From contig NC_132980.1 of assembly GCF_047496725.1 (NCBI RefSeq), positions 6,060,072 through 6,124,071 of the forward strand: a stretch of DNA of 64,000 nt, given 5' to 3'. Shown here piece by piece: positions 26,801 through 42,231 of the stretch. Origin of the DNA: Anoplolepis gracilipes. Taxonomy: Eukaryota > Arthropoda > Insecta > Hymenoptera > Formicidae. A program made the translations under genes and the position numbers. The notes beneath the pieces are model-generated. The model ran no database searches, was not told the DNA's origin, and saw only the letters and a program-made list of their open reading frames with translations. Numbering within the stretch: position 1 is the first letter of the stretch; every line of letters begins with the position of its first letter.

Positions 26801-29800
26801 TTGAGAAATGAAACACTCAACTTCGTGAATCGATACGCGTGAGTACTTTCTTTCACGGGAGAAATATGGGGATTGTAATTCTCGAGAGAGAAGATGTGAG
26901 ACTGAAGAAAACTGTGCGAATTTAGAACGAAAGCGAAAAAATAAAAAATTGACAGGAAACGCCCACGTGCGTTCGTCTCGCCTGTCACGTTTTCGCGGCG
27001 TAAACTCGTGCATTTTGCAGCTCATGCGACAACGACACAATTTTTCCGCAACGTCAGGGAAATTTCGCAATTCACCAAGCGAAATAATGTCGTTTCCACG
27101 CTATTTCCTGAGAACTAAATGCACGCGTTGACATGCAGTTAATGGAAGGGTTCCCCTTTATAGAGCACGCGGTGTGTACGTAAAGGCGTCACAATCGAAG
27201 CCGCGTGAATTACAGGGGAAGAAAAAATGCACAGATTACAATGAAAATTGTACTACCACGTGTATACCACGTGCGTATCACGCTCGTTTTCCCCGCGAAC
27301 GAACTATTTCCATAAAAGGCACGTTAACCTTTCGCGATTCTAAATTACCGTATTCCCTCGTAAGAGATTTTACTTTATACCATAAATTCCGCTTTTTCCG
27401 AGTTTATCGATTAACGTAAGGGAAAAAGAGAGAGTAAGAAAAAAAATGTTGAATAGCTATGTCATCGACGTCAAAAATAACTGAGGAAAAATTAATACAA
27501 ATTTAAAAAATATATTAATTTTTTATTTTATAAATCATATTAATATAATTGTAAAATTAATGTAAAATAATATAAAATAATTTGTTATTTTACCTTCTAA
27601 TATATATAAAAATAATAATATTATATATTATGACATAATTGTAAAATAAGTTGAATAAATTTTTGCTTTAATATTCTCTTTTATTATTGATCGCCATTCC
27701 TATCATTCCTAATAAGCATTCTTAATGTACATGTATCGTTTTGCGATGGTCGAAGAAATGAATGGTCAAGAAATAGCGCAAGGAACAATGACGGACATGA
27801 AGGACATTCCGTCGAAAGGGAGTGTCTAGAGTGTGTGTACATGTGTATGTGTATATAGTCATTATAATAATCTACTTCCTCTCGTACGAGATAAACTCTC
27901 GCGACCGGCTTTTCGCGCGCGCCCATGCTTGCTCTTATAGAAACGATCGATTTCACATAACTTCTATTCGTAATTAAAGCAAATCGAAAAGTATGACTAG
28001 GAGGGACTCGGACAGCAGTCGCGCGACTTTCACGCGAGTCGATTTATCAAACGTTCGTTGCATGTATGTATGTATGTATGTATGTAACACACATTCGCGA
28101 CATTTTTCGCGCGATAAGCACGTTAGTTCTCATTGATTAATAAAATAAATTTTGAATTTTATCATTTGATAATTTACAATAATCAAATTTGAAAATGAAG
28201 GTAAGTAATATTTATAGAATTGCTAAATAAATGTTAAATAAAAATAATGTTTTACATTTTAACAAATCAAACTATTGATAAAATATTTTATTTATTAATA
28301 TATTATTTGTTAATTTAATTAATAGATTAATTTATTAAAAAAGATCAATTTATTTTTTTTTAATATGTTGAAAACTTGCTCAATGCTTACGTTGGCCGTT
28401 CTACCCCACGTTCCCCTATATTTAAAAAATATAAAAATAAATAATAATATATAAATTAATTAATCAATTTATTTTTAAAATGTAATTAAATGTTTTCGAT
28501 CGTAACTTATGTGAGCCAATGTTGCCTTACGCTAACTTTGACAATAATTACTTTGATAATAATTATAGTTTTTCATGCCATGTAATTTTATTACTGTCGC
28601 AATTAATGAGATTCCGGTGTTCTTACGAGATTCTGCGATTAAGGTCGTGCAATAATAACTCGAAAGGCAAATAATCGGATAATTTTTTCTCCATCGGATG
28701 AAGATTAATCACCACGTCGATGTCGCTGGAAAAACAGCGTATGCGTTTGCATACGCAATTGACGCGGCTCGCGCACGATTGTTTATCCAACAGTTGACAC
28801 GTCGTTGAATGAATTTTCTCAGAAGACGCGTCCTCGCGTGTCATTCATCTCATCAGTCATTGTGAATGAGACGTTTGTATTATGTCACGCGCCTGCCGGA
28901 AAACGTCGACAATACTTTATTATAAATCGCTGTCTTCGTCGAACAAAACGCGACAAATCAAATAGGCAGAGTAAATATCAAACACTCATAAATATCATTA
29001 ATTTTGTCAAGATGTAAAAAATAGAGAAAGAACTTAAAAATCGAAATCTCAAAGACACAACTGATGCTAAAATAAAAGTATCATCACAAGTCGTTTGTGT
29101 ACTTAATTTCTCTCTTTCAAAAGATAAACTTTCCAGGCACTAAACTTTTCTGTCAACACACTTGTTTAACTTGAGTAGAATAAATATACAAATTAAAATT
29201 ATAGATAAATCAGTGATATTAATATTCGAGAATATAATTAGATTTGTCGATTAATCTAAACTTTGATCGGATAAATAACAGGATATCTTATATATCGTCA
29301 AAAATCAGCGCTAAACATTAAAAAAAATCTATATATTTAAATTACTTTACTGATAATCTATATATATATATATATATATATGTATATTATAATATTTTTT
29401 GAAATTGTTTTATTAAAAAAATAAAAATTTTCTTGCACTATTTGATAAAGAATTTGAAGATTTAATTGAACAGGTTATTATTTACGTATACTGCTTATTA
29501 AAATATTAGCTATTTATAGTGAACGCTCATTATGTCGAATTTATTCGCAACATTTTCGAAGCGAAAGCAGCAAAAAAAGATTTTTCGTATTCATAATGGC
29601 GTGACGGCACTTGAGACGAAATATCCTGCGATCCGCGAGTATATCCGATGTTTCGGGGATAATGGAAGACTTCCGTTTCCTTCCCTCTCCGTGGCAGGTC
29701 TCGAATAGCAATGACTTCGTTGCACGTTGCTCGTACGTGATACATTACACGTGTGTGTGCGATCTAAGATTTCTCGCGTTCCACAATTAAGGATCAGGTC

Positions 29801-31523
29801 GAGAAAAATTGCTGCTGCACAATAAATCCAAATTCGTTTGTTCCGGTTTAGATTCGAGATCAAAAAAAAGTATAAATAAGAGTCGTAATAATATTAATGT
29901 TGACATATGTACAATTTGACATTATAATATTTGACATATGTACAATTTGACATTATAATATTTGACATATGTACAGTTTGACATTTAAAAAAATTTCTAA
30001 AAATAATTTTTGACAGGTCACTTTATCTCGTCCGATTAGAAAGGCCTCGTTTCGAAGGATTATAAAATCGCAATGCAATTTTAGCTCTCGTGCCAGCGAG
30101 AAATGAACTGGAAACGACACAGAAGTGCAATTGAGAGTCGTCACGCTGGTAACTCACAAGTGACCGGGACATTTCGTACATTCGAGTTCTATTTATTTCA
30201 ACGTCTTTCTCGCGGGTATATAACGTCCGGGTGAGCCGGGTAATATCGGCTCTAGAAAGTGTTACGCAGGATTCGCACGAATGCAATCGGCGATATGCAA
30301 CGCGGTGACGATATCACTTCCCCCGACATGTGTGTCTGATCGATCGAGAAGCGGAACGTGTAGTTTTTTTTTTTTTAGTACGAATTATTGTCGCGATGAA
30401 TTGAAAATCATTAGGGCTTAATTTGTGCAGAAATAAACGTCAAACGAAACACACTTTTCCTCTTGTAATTATCGTAAGAGTCGATGGTTCACCCTCCGGC
30501 GAAAATGGTGAGCATTTGGCGTCTTTCTTTTTTTTTTATTTTTTTTTCTTCGCAAGATTGAATGACTCCAGGGAGAATTTTAATGATGATTATACGCAGC
30601 CGGGAATAAAAATCTGACACACTTATTTCCGCGAGTGGAGCTGGAAATCGCGCTTTGGATCAACGACAGATCAATGAATAAGAAATACTCAGCATGATAT
30701 AGAAACATGTTATAGGAAAGATGAATTACTTCTGTGGCAACCTCGAGCTAATTATTTTTTTTACAGATCTAGATCCATGAACGATAGTATTGACTGTAAA
30801 ATCGTGATAGCTACTTCGGCGCAAAAATATCACCAGGTGTGCAAATACTTGATTGGTACGTCATTCGTGACTCCAGTCTGTTCTCTCTTTATTTCCAGCT
30901 TTCTTATTTAAAAAAAAATTTTTTTCAAAGCACGTGCGACTCGAAATGTTCCTTTATTGTACATGTGTCATCCCGTTTACGCTAGATAAACGTCATTTGA
31001 CCTGGATTGACATCGTCTCCGTCCAAGGAACATTCCAACTTGATTGCTCGGACGCATAATTATGCTAATGAGATCTTATTTATAGAAGACAATGTCTCGC
31101 GAAGTGGAGGAAGAGTGAGAGAGAAAGGACGACTAGTTTTCCTTTTCATTTATATTATATTCTGAATATTTTTGTTATTAAATAATGGGCTACATTTATT
31201 GTTAAAATATGCTTAATTACATTTTATGTTTATTTGCTCATTTAAAACCATTTTTGTGTTTATCAAATCCTATAAAAAATCACACGCATGAAAAATGAAA
31301 AATAGAAAAGGCTAATGTGTCTACTTTTAATTCGCCGTCATCCGAGCAAACGAAGGAGAAAAATTGAAGGATTAGGGAAGGGGCTCGTAAAATGTTTGGG
31401 AGAAAGTTTACAAAGGACTAGAATTCGGGTGGTGCTGCTTAAGCTCTCGAATGGAGAACGTTCTCATAAATATTTAAGCGATTGGACCGCCGTGACCTCT
31501 TCTGGTTTTCTTCTTCGATCCTC

Positions 31524-31554
<31 letters not shown>

Positions 31555-34500
31555 TAATTGACTACAAAGTCTACTTCTTTAAATGCCAGAAGTTGATTCA
31601 CACACGCAGTCATTTGTATTCCTGCCCACCTTTTTTCGACTTTTCCTTCCCGTTAATAGCTCTTTATTTGACGCGCTAAAAAAGTGTGTTTCTCTCTCGA
31701 GAAGAACTTGACAGAGTCGTATTAACTGTTGGTTTTATTTTTGAAAATTAAAGCACTCTTAAGAGAATTAAAGCCATGTGGGAAAAAAACTGGCTCTATA
31801 ATTGACTAATAAAAAATTAAGTAATAATAGTGTAATGATACTGCTAAAAAAAAAAAAGTATCGAATTATGTCTCTTAATTCTATTAATATACCACGCTTT
31901 ACGAGAAGGTGATATGATGAATGATACATCCCGTTACTTCGAGACTGAGGTCGAATACGGCTTTGCAAATCCAACGGTACGGCTTATTATTATCAAATCT
32001 CAATGCCTCGTAAATATAATGGAACCTTGACATTATGGGAAAAGTATATAATCTTATCGTCCGTTTACACTTTTGAAATCAGCGGAGGTCAACGATTACG
32101 GAAATATGCAAATTACAATATAATAGTAGTCTTAACTACAGAGGAATATTTTTCTGCCAATTCGTCTAAATTTTTTTACAGATATCCTGTCGGAATTTTC
32201 AAAAAAAATGTTGGAGTTTTCAGACATTTTTCTCTCAATACGTGATGATTAATTAAGAGAGATTGATATTAGATTTTATAATAATTTCTATTTCAAACTT
32301 AATAACATGAATATATTATCTGTCTTAATTATTGGGATATATAAAATATAGAAACATTTTTTATTTCCGATGATACAAGCTCTTATTTCCTCCTTCATGT
32401 TACAATATCTTACGGTAAAATTAATATAATTATTATTATTTTCTTTTCAGGAAAATTTTTGTTCTGTCATTGCACATAGGACGATGTTGAAACTTGTCCA
32501 TTTATCTTATTTTCTTTAATACCTGCATTCTCCTAAGAATTGTATACACGCGTTTAGATTGAAATTCCAGTGTCCCGACTGTAAAGTAGCATGCAATAGC
32601 ATTGACACGAGACGACGACACGCGATGCGATCCTTCCTCGTCATTTCGCGAAATTTATTTATCATTTTTCAGACTTCCACCTACGAGATTGTGAGCGGTA
32701 TAAGTTTACAAATTGTACAAGAGTTATTATTCTCTTCTTTCGACCTTAAAATACCAGCTCGTCCGTCTCGCTAAAGAAACTAACTGTACCTCCTTCGGCT
32801 TTCTTCCTTCGCATTTCCTCGCTGCATTAGGCGACTGCAAGCGGCGTAATGCGATGACGTGTCCGTAGAAATGCTTAGAAATTCCTTAAGACACCCGACA
32901 AGCAAACTTATTATGTATAAGTTGTCCTTTTATAAAAAATTATAAAACAAAGACGAAAAAATAATTCTAAAAAAGATATATATGCAAATAAAGAGAGTTA
33001 AACAAATTATTGTAGATTAAGATAAATTATTAAATTAAAAGTTATTCTAGATATTATAAATAATTAATCAATTATTATACATATTTAAAAAATTATTAAT
33101 ATTTTTATAATAAAAATAATACCTATAAAATCTTTATAATAAATTATTAACATATTTTTAAATAAAAATTATAAATATTTTAAAAAAATTATTATAGATA
33201 TTAAGAAAATATTTTTTAAGTAATTATTCTAAGTATGAGATATCTTTTGCACGTGACATTTAAATGTGTATTTGATTTATAATAATATTTGAATTCGAAA
33301 AGACAAATAAAGTAAGGTATAGATCGTTTTGATAAAATATATCTCCGTAGAAATTTTTATAATTTCTTGTTACGTTATAATCTTTTGAAGTGACTTTTAT
33401 TACGAATTTTATTTCGAAAAGAAGAAAACGGTCTGTCTTCTTGCGAACTAACTGGATACTCTTTCTAATCCTATTTCACAAGATGAAAGGTAAAAAGAAA
33501 AATGATCCATGACCTTCTTGTCCCTTTACTATCAGGCCTAGATTTTGTAACGATTCTTTTTTTCGTGGACGCCTTTGTTTACCTTCACTTTCATTTTCGT
33601 CTCAATCTTGTTTCCGTTTCTCTACGATGAATGATTCGTAATTTCTTTGTACAACATTCTTAGAAAACGAATTAGGTAAGTCATTAAAAAATATTGGTTT
33701 GATTTATTATACAAGTGCGTTTTAATTTTCTTAAATATGCTGCACATATATTTTATAAATAATTATTTTTTTACACACACACACATATATATATAAAAAA
33801 ATTAAGACGCACTTGTATATAAATCATGTCGATTTTTTAAATATCATTATTTTCATCACTAAGAATTATTTGTTTCGAATAAAATGACTCATAAAATTCC
33901 TTTATTAAGAACAAATGGTAATAGCAATAACAATACTATTAAATACAAATAAAGAATTAAATGAAAATAATACAAATTTTATAAAAAGTATATATATTTT
34001 TCATAAGAATTATAACATTATATTATGTTTATTTAATTCTTTATTTGTATTTAATATTTGTTAAAGGAATTTTATGAAATTCTTTTGTTTGTTCGAAACA
34101 AATAATTTCCATAGTGATGCAAATATTATTCTGCAAATGAAAAGCGCAGCAACTAGTGAGCAACTCATAACTCGCGGAAATGAAGCAATCTTCGACAGCC
34201 TTTATTAACATCTTAATTGGATAAACGATTTCGTCTAGGACGCCTTCGCGGCGATTTCCAATTTCAACAGCTTCCGGGTACGAGAATCTTCTTTCATGCA
34301 TTCAATAATGTTAGAAATTTTAACATACGGCGATAGTCTTTTTCATCATTTATAGGGAGTCTTTGTTTGCATTATTTTATGTCGTAAATATAATTTCATT
34401 GAAATAAAAAGTATTGCCGTGCGAAATATAAATTGAAATTCTCTTTAACAAGATACTTCATTAATCACAAAGTGATGTAAAAAATAAATAAATTACACGT

Positions 34501-36845
34501 CTAAAAATATTTTTTTTTTTCACAAATATAAAGATTATTATTTTCTTTTATCTTCTTGACTTGATTAAAAATTCATACAAAATATATTGTGATTGTATTT
34601 TCTTTTGTTTTAAATCTAGAACATTTAAAAAATTATACCTCAATCTTTTCTTTTAAAAAGTGAACTGTCCAAGCTACTCCGACGTATAATTATTCAATCA
34701 GCATCCGCTTCCCGATTGATTTCCCAGATCGGTTTTTTCAATACTTTCTCGCGCGATGAATGCTCATCACACGGATCATTGATAGAATTAGCGTAATATC
34801 GTAACGTGCACAGCCAGCAAAGTAATAAAATTGCGTCGAATTATCCATTAATAATGCAATTTGTCAATAAAAAATACGTAATGCTCACGTACATATGTAG
34901 GAAATAATCGGATTCTTTGCTAATTGTGTTATCACGTAATCGATTCAGTAATATTCTCATCGAAACCGGCAATAAAATATTAATTTTGCAATATAAATTT
35001 TATTAGTCGCCGCTCTTTTTCATGATTCTTGAATTTTAATATTAAACGTAAAACATAATATATTGTATCGTAAATATATTGTATCGGTATTGAAAATTTT
35101 CGAAAGGATAAGTCTTGCCTTGGTTTTAAGCGAAATTTCGTAGTAAAAATCTTTCATCTTGTCTCGATTTTTATTAACAATTTTTATCTAATACTGAACA
35201 CTTGTTTAAAATAATATTTAACATAATCTTTATAATATATAATAATTTAGAATTATTATTATTTATACTATTTATATGTTATTTATTTATACTCCAAAAT
35301 ATTATATGTATATATTCATTATCTTTATGAAAAGGCAATTACGTGCAATCATCAGAACGCGTACAGTTATATCTCATATTCATATAATTAGAAACTCGCG
35401 TACATATGTTGCACGCAAAGTTTTTTTAATCTAATCAATGTAAAATATTATATTTTTTATTATATTGTTGTTTTTACATATTGATTGTTTCTCAATTTTT
35501 TAAAATGAATATTTTTATTCATTAAATAAAATTTTTAAGTTTGTATAACACAGTGACTTTTTTCTCATGTAATTTACAAATATCATATTTTAGCTTTTTC
35601 AAAAACCAATAATTTTGACAATCTTAATCTTGCTATTGTTTTGATAACTAATTAAATCTTGATCGAATCTCGAGGCAAACAGAACAATATCAAAGCTGAT
35701 CTTCGTATCTCGTGCAACTGTAATTAAATTTTTCCGCTGACAAAATTTCAAAACAAAATTTTACTTACTCGATCAAAGTCCAATACATATTTTCCAATAA
35801 ATTTTGCATTCGGTATTTAATAAACGAAATTTAAAATCCAATCTATGGAAGATTCATGTGCTGTGTTGTACACGAGAAAACATCTGATTTTGTGCGTCTC
35901 GATACACATCGTAAATTATTAAGCAGAGGCAGGTCGGTACTAATATCGCGGACGTATCGACATAAAGGCAAATCTATGAGCTTGCGGAAGGTGAAAGGTG
36001 CTCTTCTTACGCGATTCCGCAATACATCGACGTGCCCTTTCGGGCCGTAATAAAATCGCGGGGGTCATATCACGATGCTTCCTCGTCCGTGTCATCCTCA
36101 AGGTAGCCAGAGATCGTGCAGATACGCGTAGAAGCACTTATACCAATGGAATGAATGAGCTATAAATGAATAAAGATAGAGCTAAGCATGTGATGTAACG
36201 TTATTAAATTTTGACAGCGAGAAGACTAATTGATGATCGACATGCTTGAAAAAAATATAATAAAGAAAAATATATATATGTATATTTCTTAATATTAATT
36301 AATTTATTTTCAGTAATTATTAATTTATTAATAATATTATTTATTTATTTTTAATAATTTTTATTTTATTAATAATTAATTAATTTAATTAATATTATTT
36401 AAAGCTCTGGCTTGGCTTTTAAGTTAATTGCAGATACCTATAAATCGAGCTGTGTTTATTAAATTTTGATGGAGAGAGGGAGTAATCGACATCGGATTGA
36501 AAAAATAATAGAGAGAAATATATATACATATATTTAAATATTAATCATTTTTAATAATTACTCAATTTAAATAGAATGATTTAAAATCTCTTCTGTTTTA
36601 GGCTTTTAAGTTAATTAAGAGGTATAAACCGAACTATTTAAGTATATACGAAGCGGAATAAATTATATGGCGTAATACTTTTGAGCTTAATAAATGTAGG
36701 TGCAACCAAGGATAACTGCGTTCGCGTGTTCGCTTTTAAATCTAATTACAGCCAAGTACTAATTAATGAAGCGCAACATCAACCTGTGCGCGAGTGTCTT
36801 AATCGTTCTCGTATAATTCCAAGATTATTACAGAAATAAATTGCC

Positions 36846-36876
<31 letters not shown>

Positions 36877-39800
36877 ACGGGATGACAGGGTAGTAAGATA
36901 CTGGATATAATTGATCCGCGCGCGCGTTCGGGATAATAATTTGATTTTCTTTCATTCGCGATCACAGTAATCAGCGCGGTTAAAGAATGGTTTCCGCGTG
37001 CGTGAAAAGTACAATATAATGTACGGTTTGGTGGAACCGGCGGGGAGGGGGGGGCAGGGGGTTCTCTCGCGAGAGAAGGAAAACTGCGGCTGAGAACCGA
37101 GATGAGTCGTAGCCGGAGGGGATTGAGCAATGGCTCTTTTGCCCGATGGAGTAACCTGCCGGAGTTGGACTGACGCTACTGTAACGGTAATATCACGGTA
37201 ATGGCAAGCACTGGCCGGGTTGCGATAATCGGTTAGATACCTCGCATAGCCTACGTCCTCGTTCGAAGAATCGAGACGCATGCATGAGCTTCAGTTATTC
37301 GGTTGTCAATTAAATTGCGAAATTTCACGAGACACGAATGCGAGCTGAAATGTTATAATATTATTTATGTAAAATGTTGCGTGTGAATGAGAGGGGCTTG
37401 GCGAAAAATTTTATATATTTTCTGTCGCTGCTTGCTTGCACGTTATTACTTTTATTTTTATCATCGACAGGGACAGGTATTTTCTAAATAAGAAAAAATT
37501 GTTTGTGGAAAGATGATAACATCATCTCGAATTTTTATAAAAAGAAATATGAAAATAAAATAAGAAAAATATATTAGAGATAAAATTTGTCTAATTAGAG
37601 CAAATGGATATTCAATTACTTGTGCAGCTCAGATAAGTAAAATAAATTTAAAAGTTTTAAAATATTTAAAAAATTTTTTTGAAATTTAGTATAGAAGTTG
37701 ATTAAAGGATAAAGTATTAATAAATTAAATTTAGGATTTATAAAAGGAAGAATATATAAAATTAAGATATTAATAAAGCAATTACTCTTTCTAATTTATT
37801 AGGAATTGAACGTAGAATTACATCAGTAAAAAGAAAATATTATTCTGGTTAAATATGAATAGAGTTAATTGTTGGATTTCCAGGGGAAAAATTATCTGGA
37901 TCTCTAAAAATATATGAATATTCAAGATTAATAATTCAAAAGATTAAAATGAAAATTATAAAACTTAAATTATCTCTTATAGTAAAATAATTATTATGGA
38001 AGGGAATTTTATATAAATTTCTATTGGTTCCTAAAGAATTAGAAGCTTTAGTTTCATGAAAAAAAAATAAATGTAAAATGTAAAGCTTGATTCCACGTTA
38101 TTATTTTTTTCTATTTTTATCATTGATAGAGACAAGCATGTTTTAAATAAGACAAAATTGTTTGTGGAAAGATATTAATATTATCTTAAATTTTTATAAA
38201 AAGAAATGTATAAAGAAAAATATATTAGAGATAAAATTTGTCTAATTAAAACAAATGGATATTCAATTACTTGTGTATTTAAACAAATTCTGTATAGAAG
38301 TTGATTAAAAGGATAAAGTATTAATAAATTTTTACGATTTATAAAAGAAAAAATACATAAAATTAAGATTGACATTAATAAAGCAATTACTAGGAATTAA
38401 ACGTAAAATTACATAAGCAAAAAGAAAATATTAATTGGATTTCCAGGGAAAAAATTATCTGGACCTCTAAAAATATATGAATATTCAAGATTAATAATTC
38501 AGAAGATTAAAATGAAAATTATAAAACCTAAGTTATCTTTTATAGTAAAATAATTATGGAAGGGAATTTTATATATAATATAAATTATAAAAATATATAT
38601 ATATATATTTCTATTGGTTCCTAAAGAGTTAGAAGGTTCTGTTTTAAAGAAAAAAAATGTAAAGCTTACTTGCGCGTTAATCGCGATCAAAGTATTTTCT
38701 TCGTCTCTTTTTAAGCGTATGAAAAAAAAGAGATACTTGAATTATTAACATTCAGATCAACAACTGGTTGATATTTGCTGAGGACGCATCTTCGCGATTT
38801 ATTCCCATGAAGGCGCGATTAATTATTCGCGGAAAGAAAGGGAACGCGAGAGCGAGAACGGAATTAATTATCGTTGCCAGCATAGGGTTGCGGAAGCTCG
38901 AGAGCGGGCGAAATGAATCTCGCGACTAAAGCTACGACGACTGATAATTAACCGTTAATTAGCCGCGAATGAGAGCGTATAAATTTGCATTTATCGCGTG
39001 GAGTCGTCGATTATTATCGACGCCAACAAAAGGAACGTATATTCCTACCGCTTTTCGATCGCGAAATTGTTTCCCAATAGCTACTCGATCGGCTCATTTC
39101 GATCACTCTTACTTTCAATTCCTAGAGATCGATATTAATTAAGTTGTTCGCGAAGGCAACCTATGACTTTACGCTTTGCCTAACGCGATCTTTGTTAAAT
39201 CGACCTCCAGTTAATAAAATGCCTAAAAGATATTAAGTCTTATTAATATAAAAGGGAGAAATAAAATTTTGACATCTTTAATTGTCCCCCCTTATTTTTG
39301 CAACATTCTTTAATTGTCAATTTATTTAATTAATAAATCACTATTTTATTAAATTAATAAATTAATAAAATACTATATTTAATAAATGATTTTACTTAAT
39401 TATTAAATTAAATCTGCCATTCATATTCAGTACATCAAATTTTCTATGAATGACAGATAATTAACGTCATAAAGATCGGATCACCTCCTGTTAAGAAAAG
39501 ACTCATGGCGCGTGGGAGAAATATCTCACGTCATCTGACAGACTTATGAAATGGTCCACTCATCGAGATCACTCTGCACGTGAATAGACGATATACGGAG
39601 ATAATTTATTGACGAAATCGCGGAGATTGTCAGGAGTCCGCGCGCGCGCCCGCGCGAAGACGAGTAACGAGCCGGCCAAGCTCTGGCAGAGATCTAAATG
39701 TCACGAGATTCACACAGGTATTACGCGCTAAGGGTTATATCACTGGCGAACGCGCTTCTTCTTCGGGAATTACGCCTCTACGCAGAGAGTGCACGTCTAT

Positions 39801-41230
39801 ATGCATACCTTATGCGGTGAGAAAAAAAAGGTAAGTAAGTAAGCACGCCCGCTTACTTACTTACATATATACATATCTAGACTTTTACATCTATCGCACG
39901 ACGAGTTACACGATGGCAACTACCTACGGTATGTACATATTACAACAAGAATCGTTCCTCTTCGTCGTAGCCTCTTCGGGATATATGCCATTAAGTGAAA
40001 ATTGCGATAAACGAAAGCTGGGGATTGATTATTATTGCCGTGCGCGCCACGTGCTTCCATCGCGTGCTTACGTCAAAGCACAACAACATCCAGCCAGACG
40101 GGTATACGCCATGGCATATATCGGGAAATAACACTGATGATGATGATTAACGACTATGTCGATGGTAACGGTGAAATAAATACGTCACTTGTGTATGTAT
40201 GTATTTCTTCGTGAAAAAAAAAAAATAAATAGTTCTAAAAATATATACACACGTGTGTAATTACGCTATATGGGTTCCACATTGATTGATATAATACGAC
40301 ATCGCGATATATTGCACACACATAAATCATAACAAATCGATTTTATACCTGGTCTCTTTTAAATCGGATTAATATCTCTTCACAAAATATTTCCATACTT
40401 TAATTGCAATTATTTATAATTTTTATATATGTGTATATATTCTTCTCGAATTAAAAATATTCTAAATAAAAGATTTGCTTTCTGTTATTTTTGGAACCTT
40501 TAATGAATTTTGTTTTTTATATTTTAATTAAATTAATAATTTTTATTCTTTTCAGAGTATAAAAATAATTTAAATAAAAGAATGAAAGATTTGCTTTCTT
40601 TCTTTAATATAAATAAATTTTCTTTTTCATACTTAAATTAAATCTTGCAATATTAATACATTCGCTGCCAAAAATTCCTATACAAATCGAATTAATATTC
40701 CTTCATATAGAATATTTTTATATTTTACTGCAATTATATTTTTAATTTCTATATAATACTTATATTCTTTTCAAATTGAAAATAATCTAAATGGATAAAT
40801 ATATATATATATATATATATATATTCTTCTTGAATTAAAAGTATTCTAAATAAGGGATGGAAAGATTTGTTTATTATTCTTTTTGGAAATTTTAATAAAT
40901 TTCGTTTTTTTAAATTAATTTAATATTTAAATTAAATTAATAATTTTTGCAATATTAATATATATATATATATATATAATATTCTTCTCAGATTATGAAA
41001 ATAACTTAAATGAAAAAAATGAAAGATTTGCTTTCCTTTTTTTAATTATAATAAATTTCTTTTTTCATAAACTTAAATTAAATCTTGCAATATTAATACC
41101 CATACATTCATTACCAAAAATTCCTATACAAATCGAATTAATATTCCTTCACATAGAATAGTTTTACATTTTATTGCAATTATAATTTCAATATAATATT
41201 TATATTCTTCTCAGATTAAAAATAATCTAA

Positions 41231-41275
<45 letters not shown>

Positions 41276-42192
41276 CTTCTCGGATTAAAAATATTCTAAA
41301 TAAAAAATTTGCTTTCTGTTTTTTCTGAAAATTTTAATGAATTTCGTTTTTTATATTTAAATTAAATTAATAAGTTTTGCAATATTAATATATAATTTGG
41401 CAATATTAATATAAATTAAATTAATAAGTTTTGCAATATTAATATATAATTTGGCAATATTAATATAAATTAAATTAATAAGTTTTGCAATATTAATATA
41501 TAATTTGGCAATATTATATATAATATTCTTCTCAGATTATGAAAATAACCTAAATAAAAAGTTGAAAGATTTGCTTTCTTTTTTTTAATTATGATAAATT
41601 TCTTTTTTCATAAACTTAAATTAAATCTTGCAATATTAATACCCATACGTTCGCTGCCAAAAATTCCTACACAAATCGAATTAATATTCCCTTATTCGGA
41701 ATATTTTTACATTTCATTGCAATTATTTTAATTTCTATGTAATCCATTCTTTTCAAATTGAAAATAATCTAAATAAAAGATGATATTTGATTTGCTCTCT
41801 GTTCTCCTTCGAGATCATATTCCCTTTTTTATTTAAATTAAGTTATTAATTTGCAATATACCTTGCGCATTCGTCGGCAAAAATTCCTTGACACCAATTC
41901 AGAGTATCGACAAGATTGTGAAATCATGATCGTAATGACTTAAACGTTTAAATTTTTCGGATGCCAGGCAAAAAATGAAATCAGACGAGTCTCGCGGATC
42001 TTTCGTGCGGCAACCACGGAATACTCGATCGTCGTTCGCGATCAATGAAAGCAAAAGTCCATGGACGACTGAGCAGATTAGAGCAGGAGAAGTAGAAGAG
42101 AGGAGTTTCAAGGAACTTCGTCACAGTCGGCCGAGCGCGGTATGCCCCAGGAATTATTTATGAAATTTCGGTTTCTAGCATGGAATCCTGAC

Positions 42193-42231
<39 letters not shown>

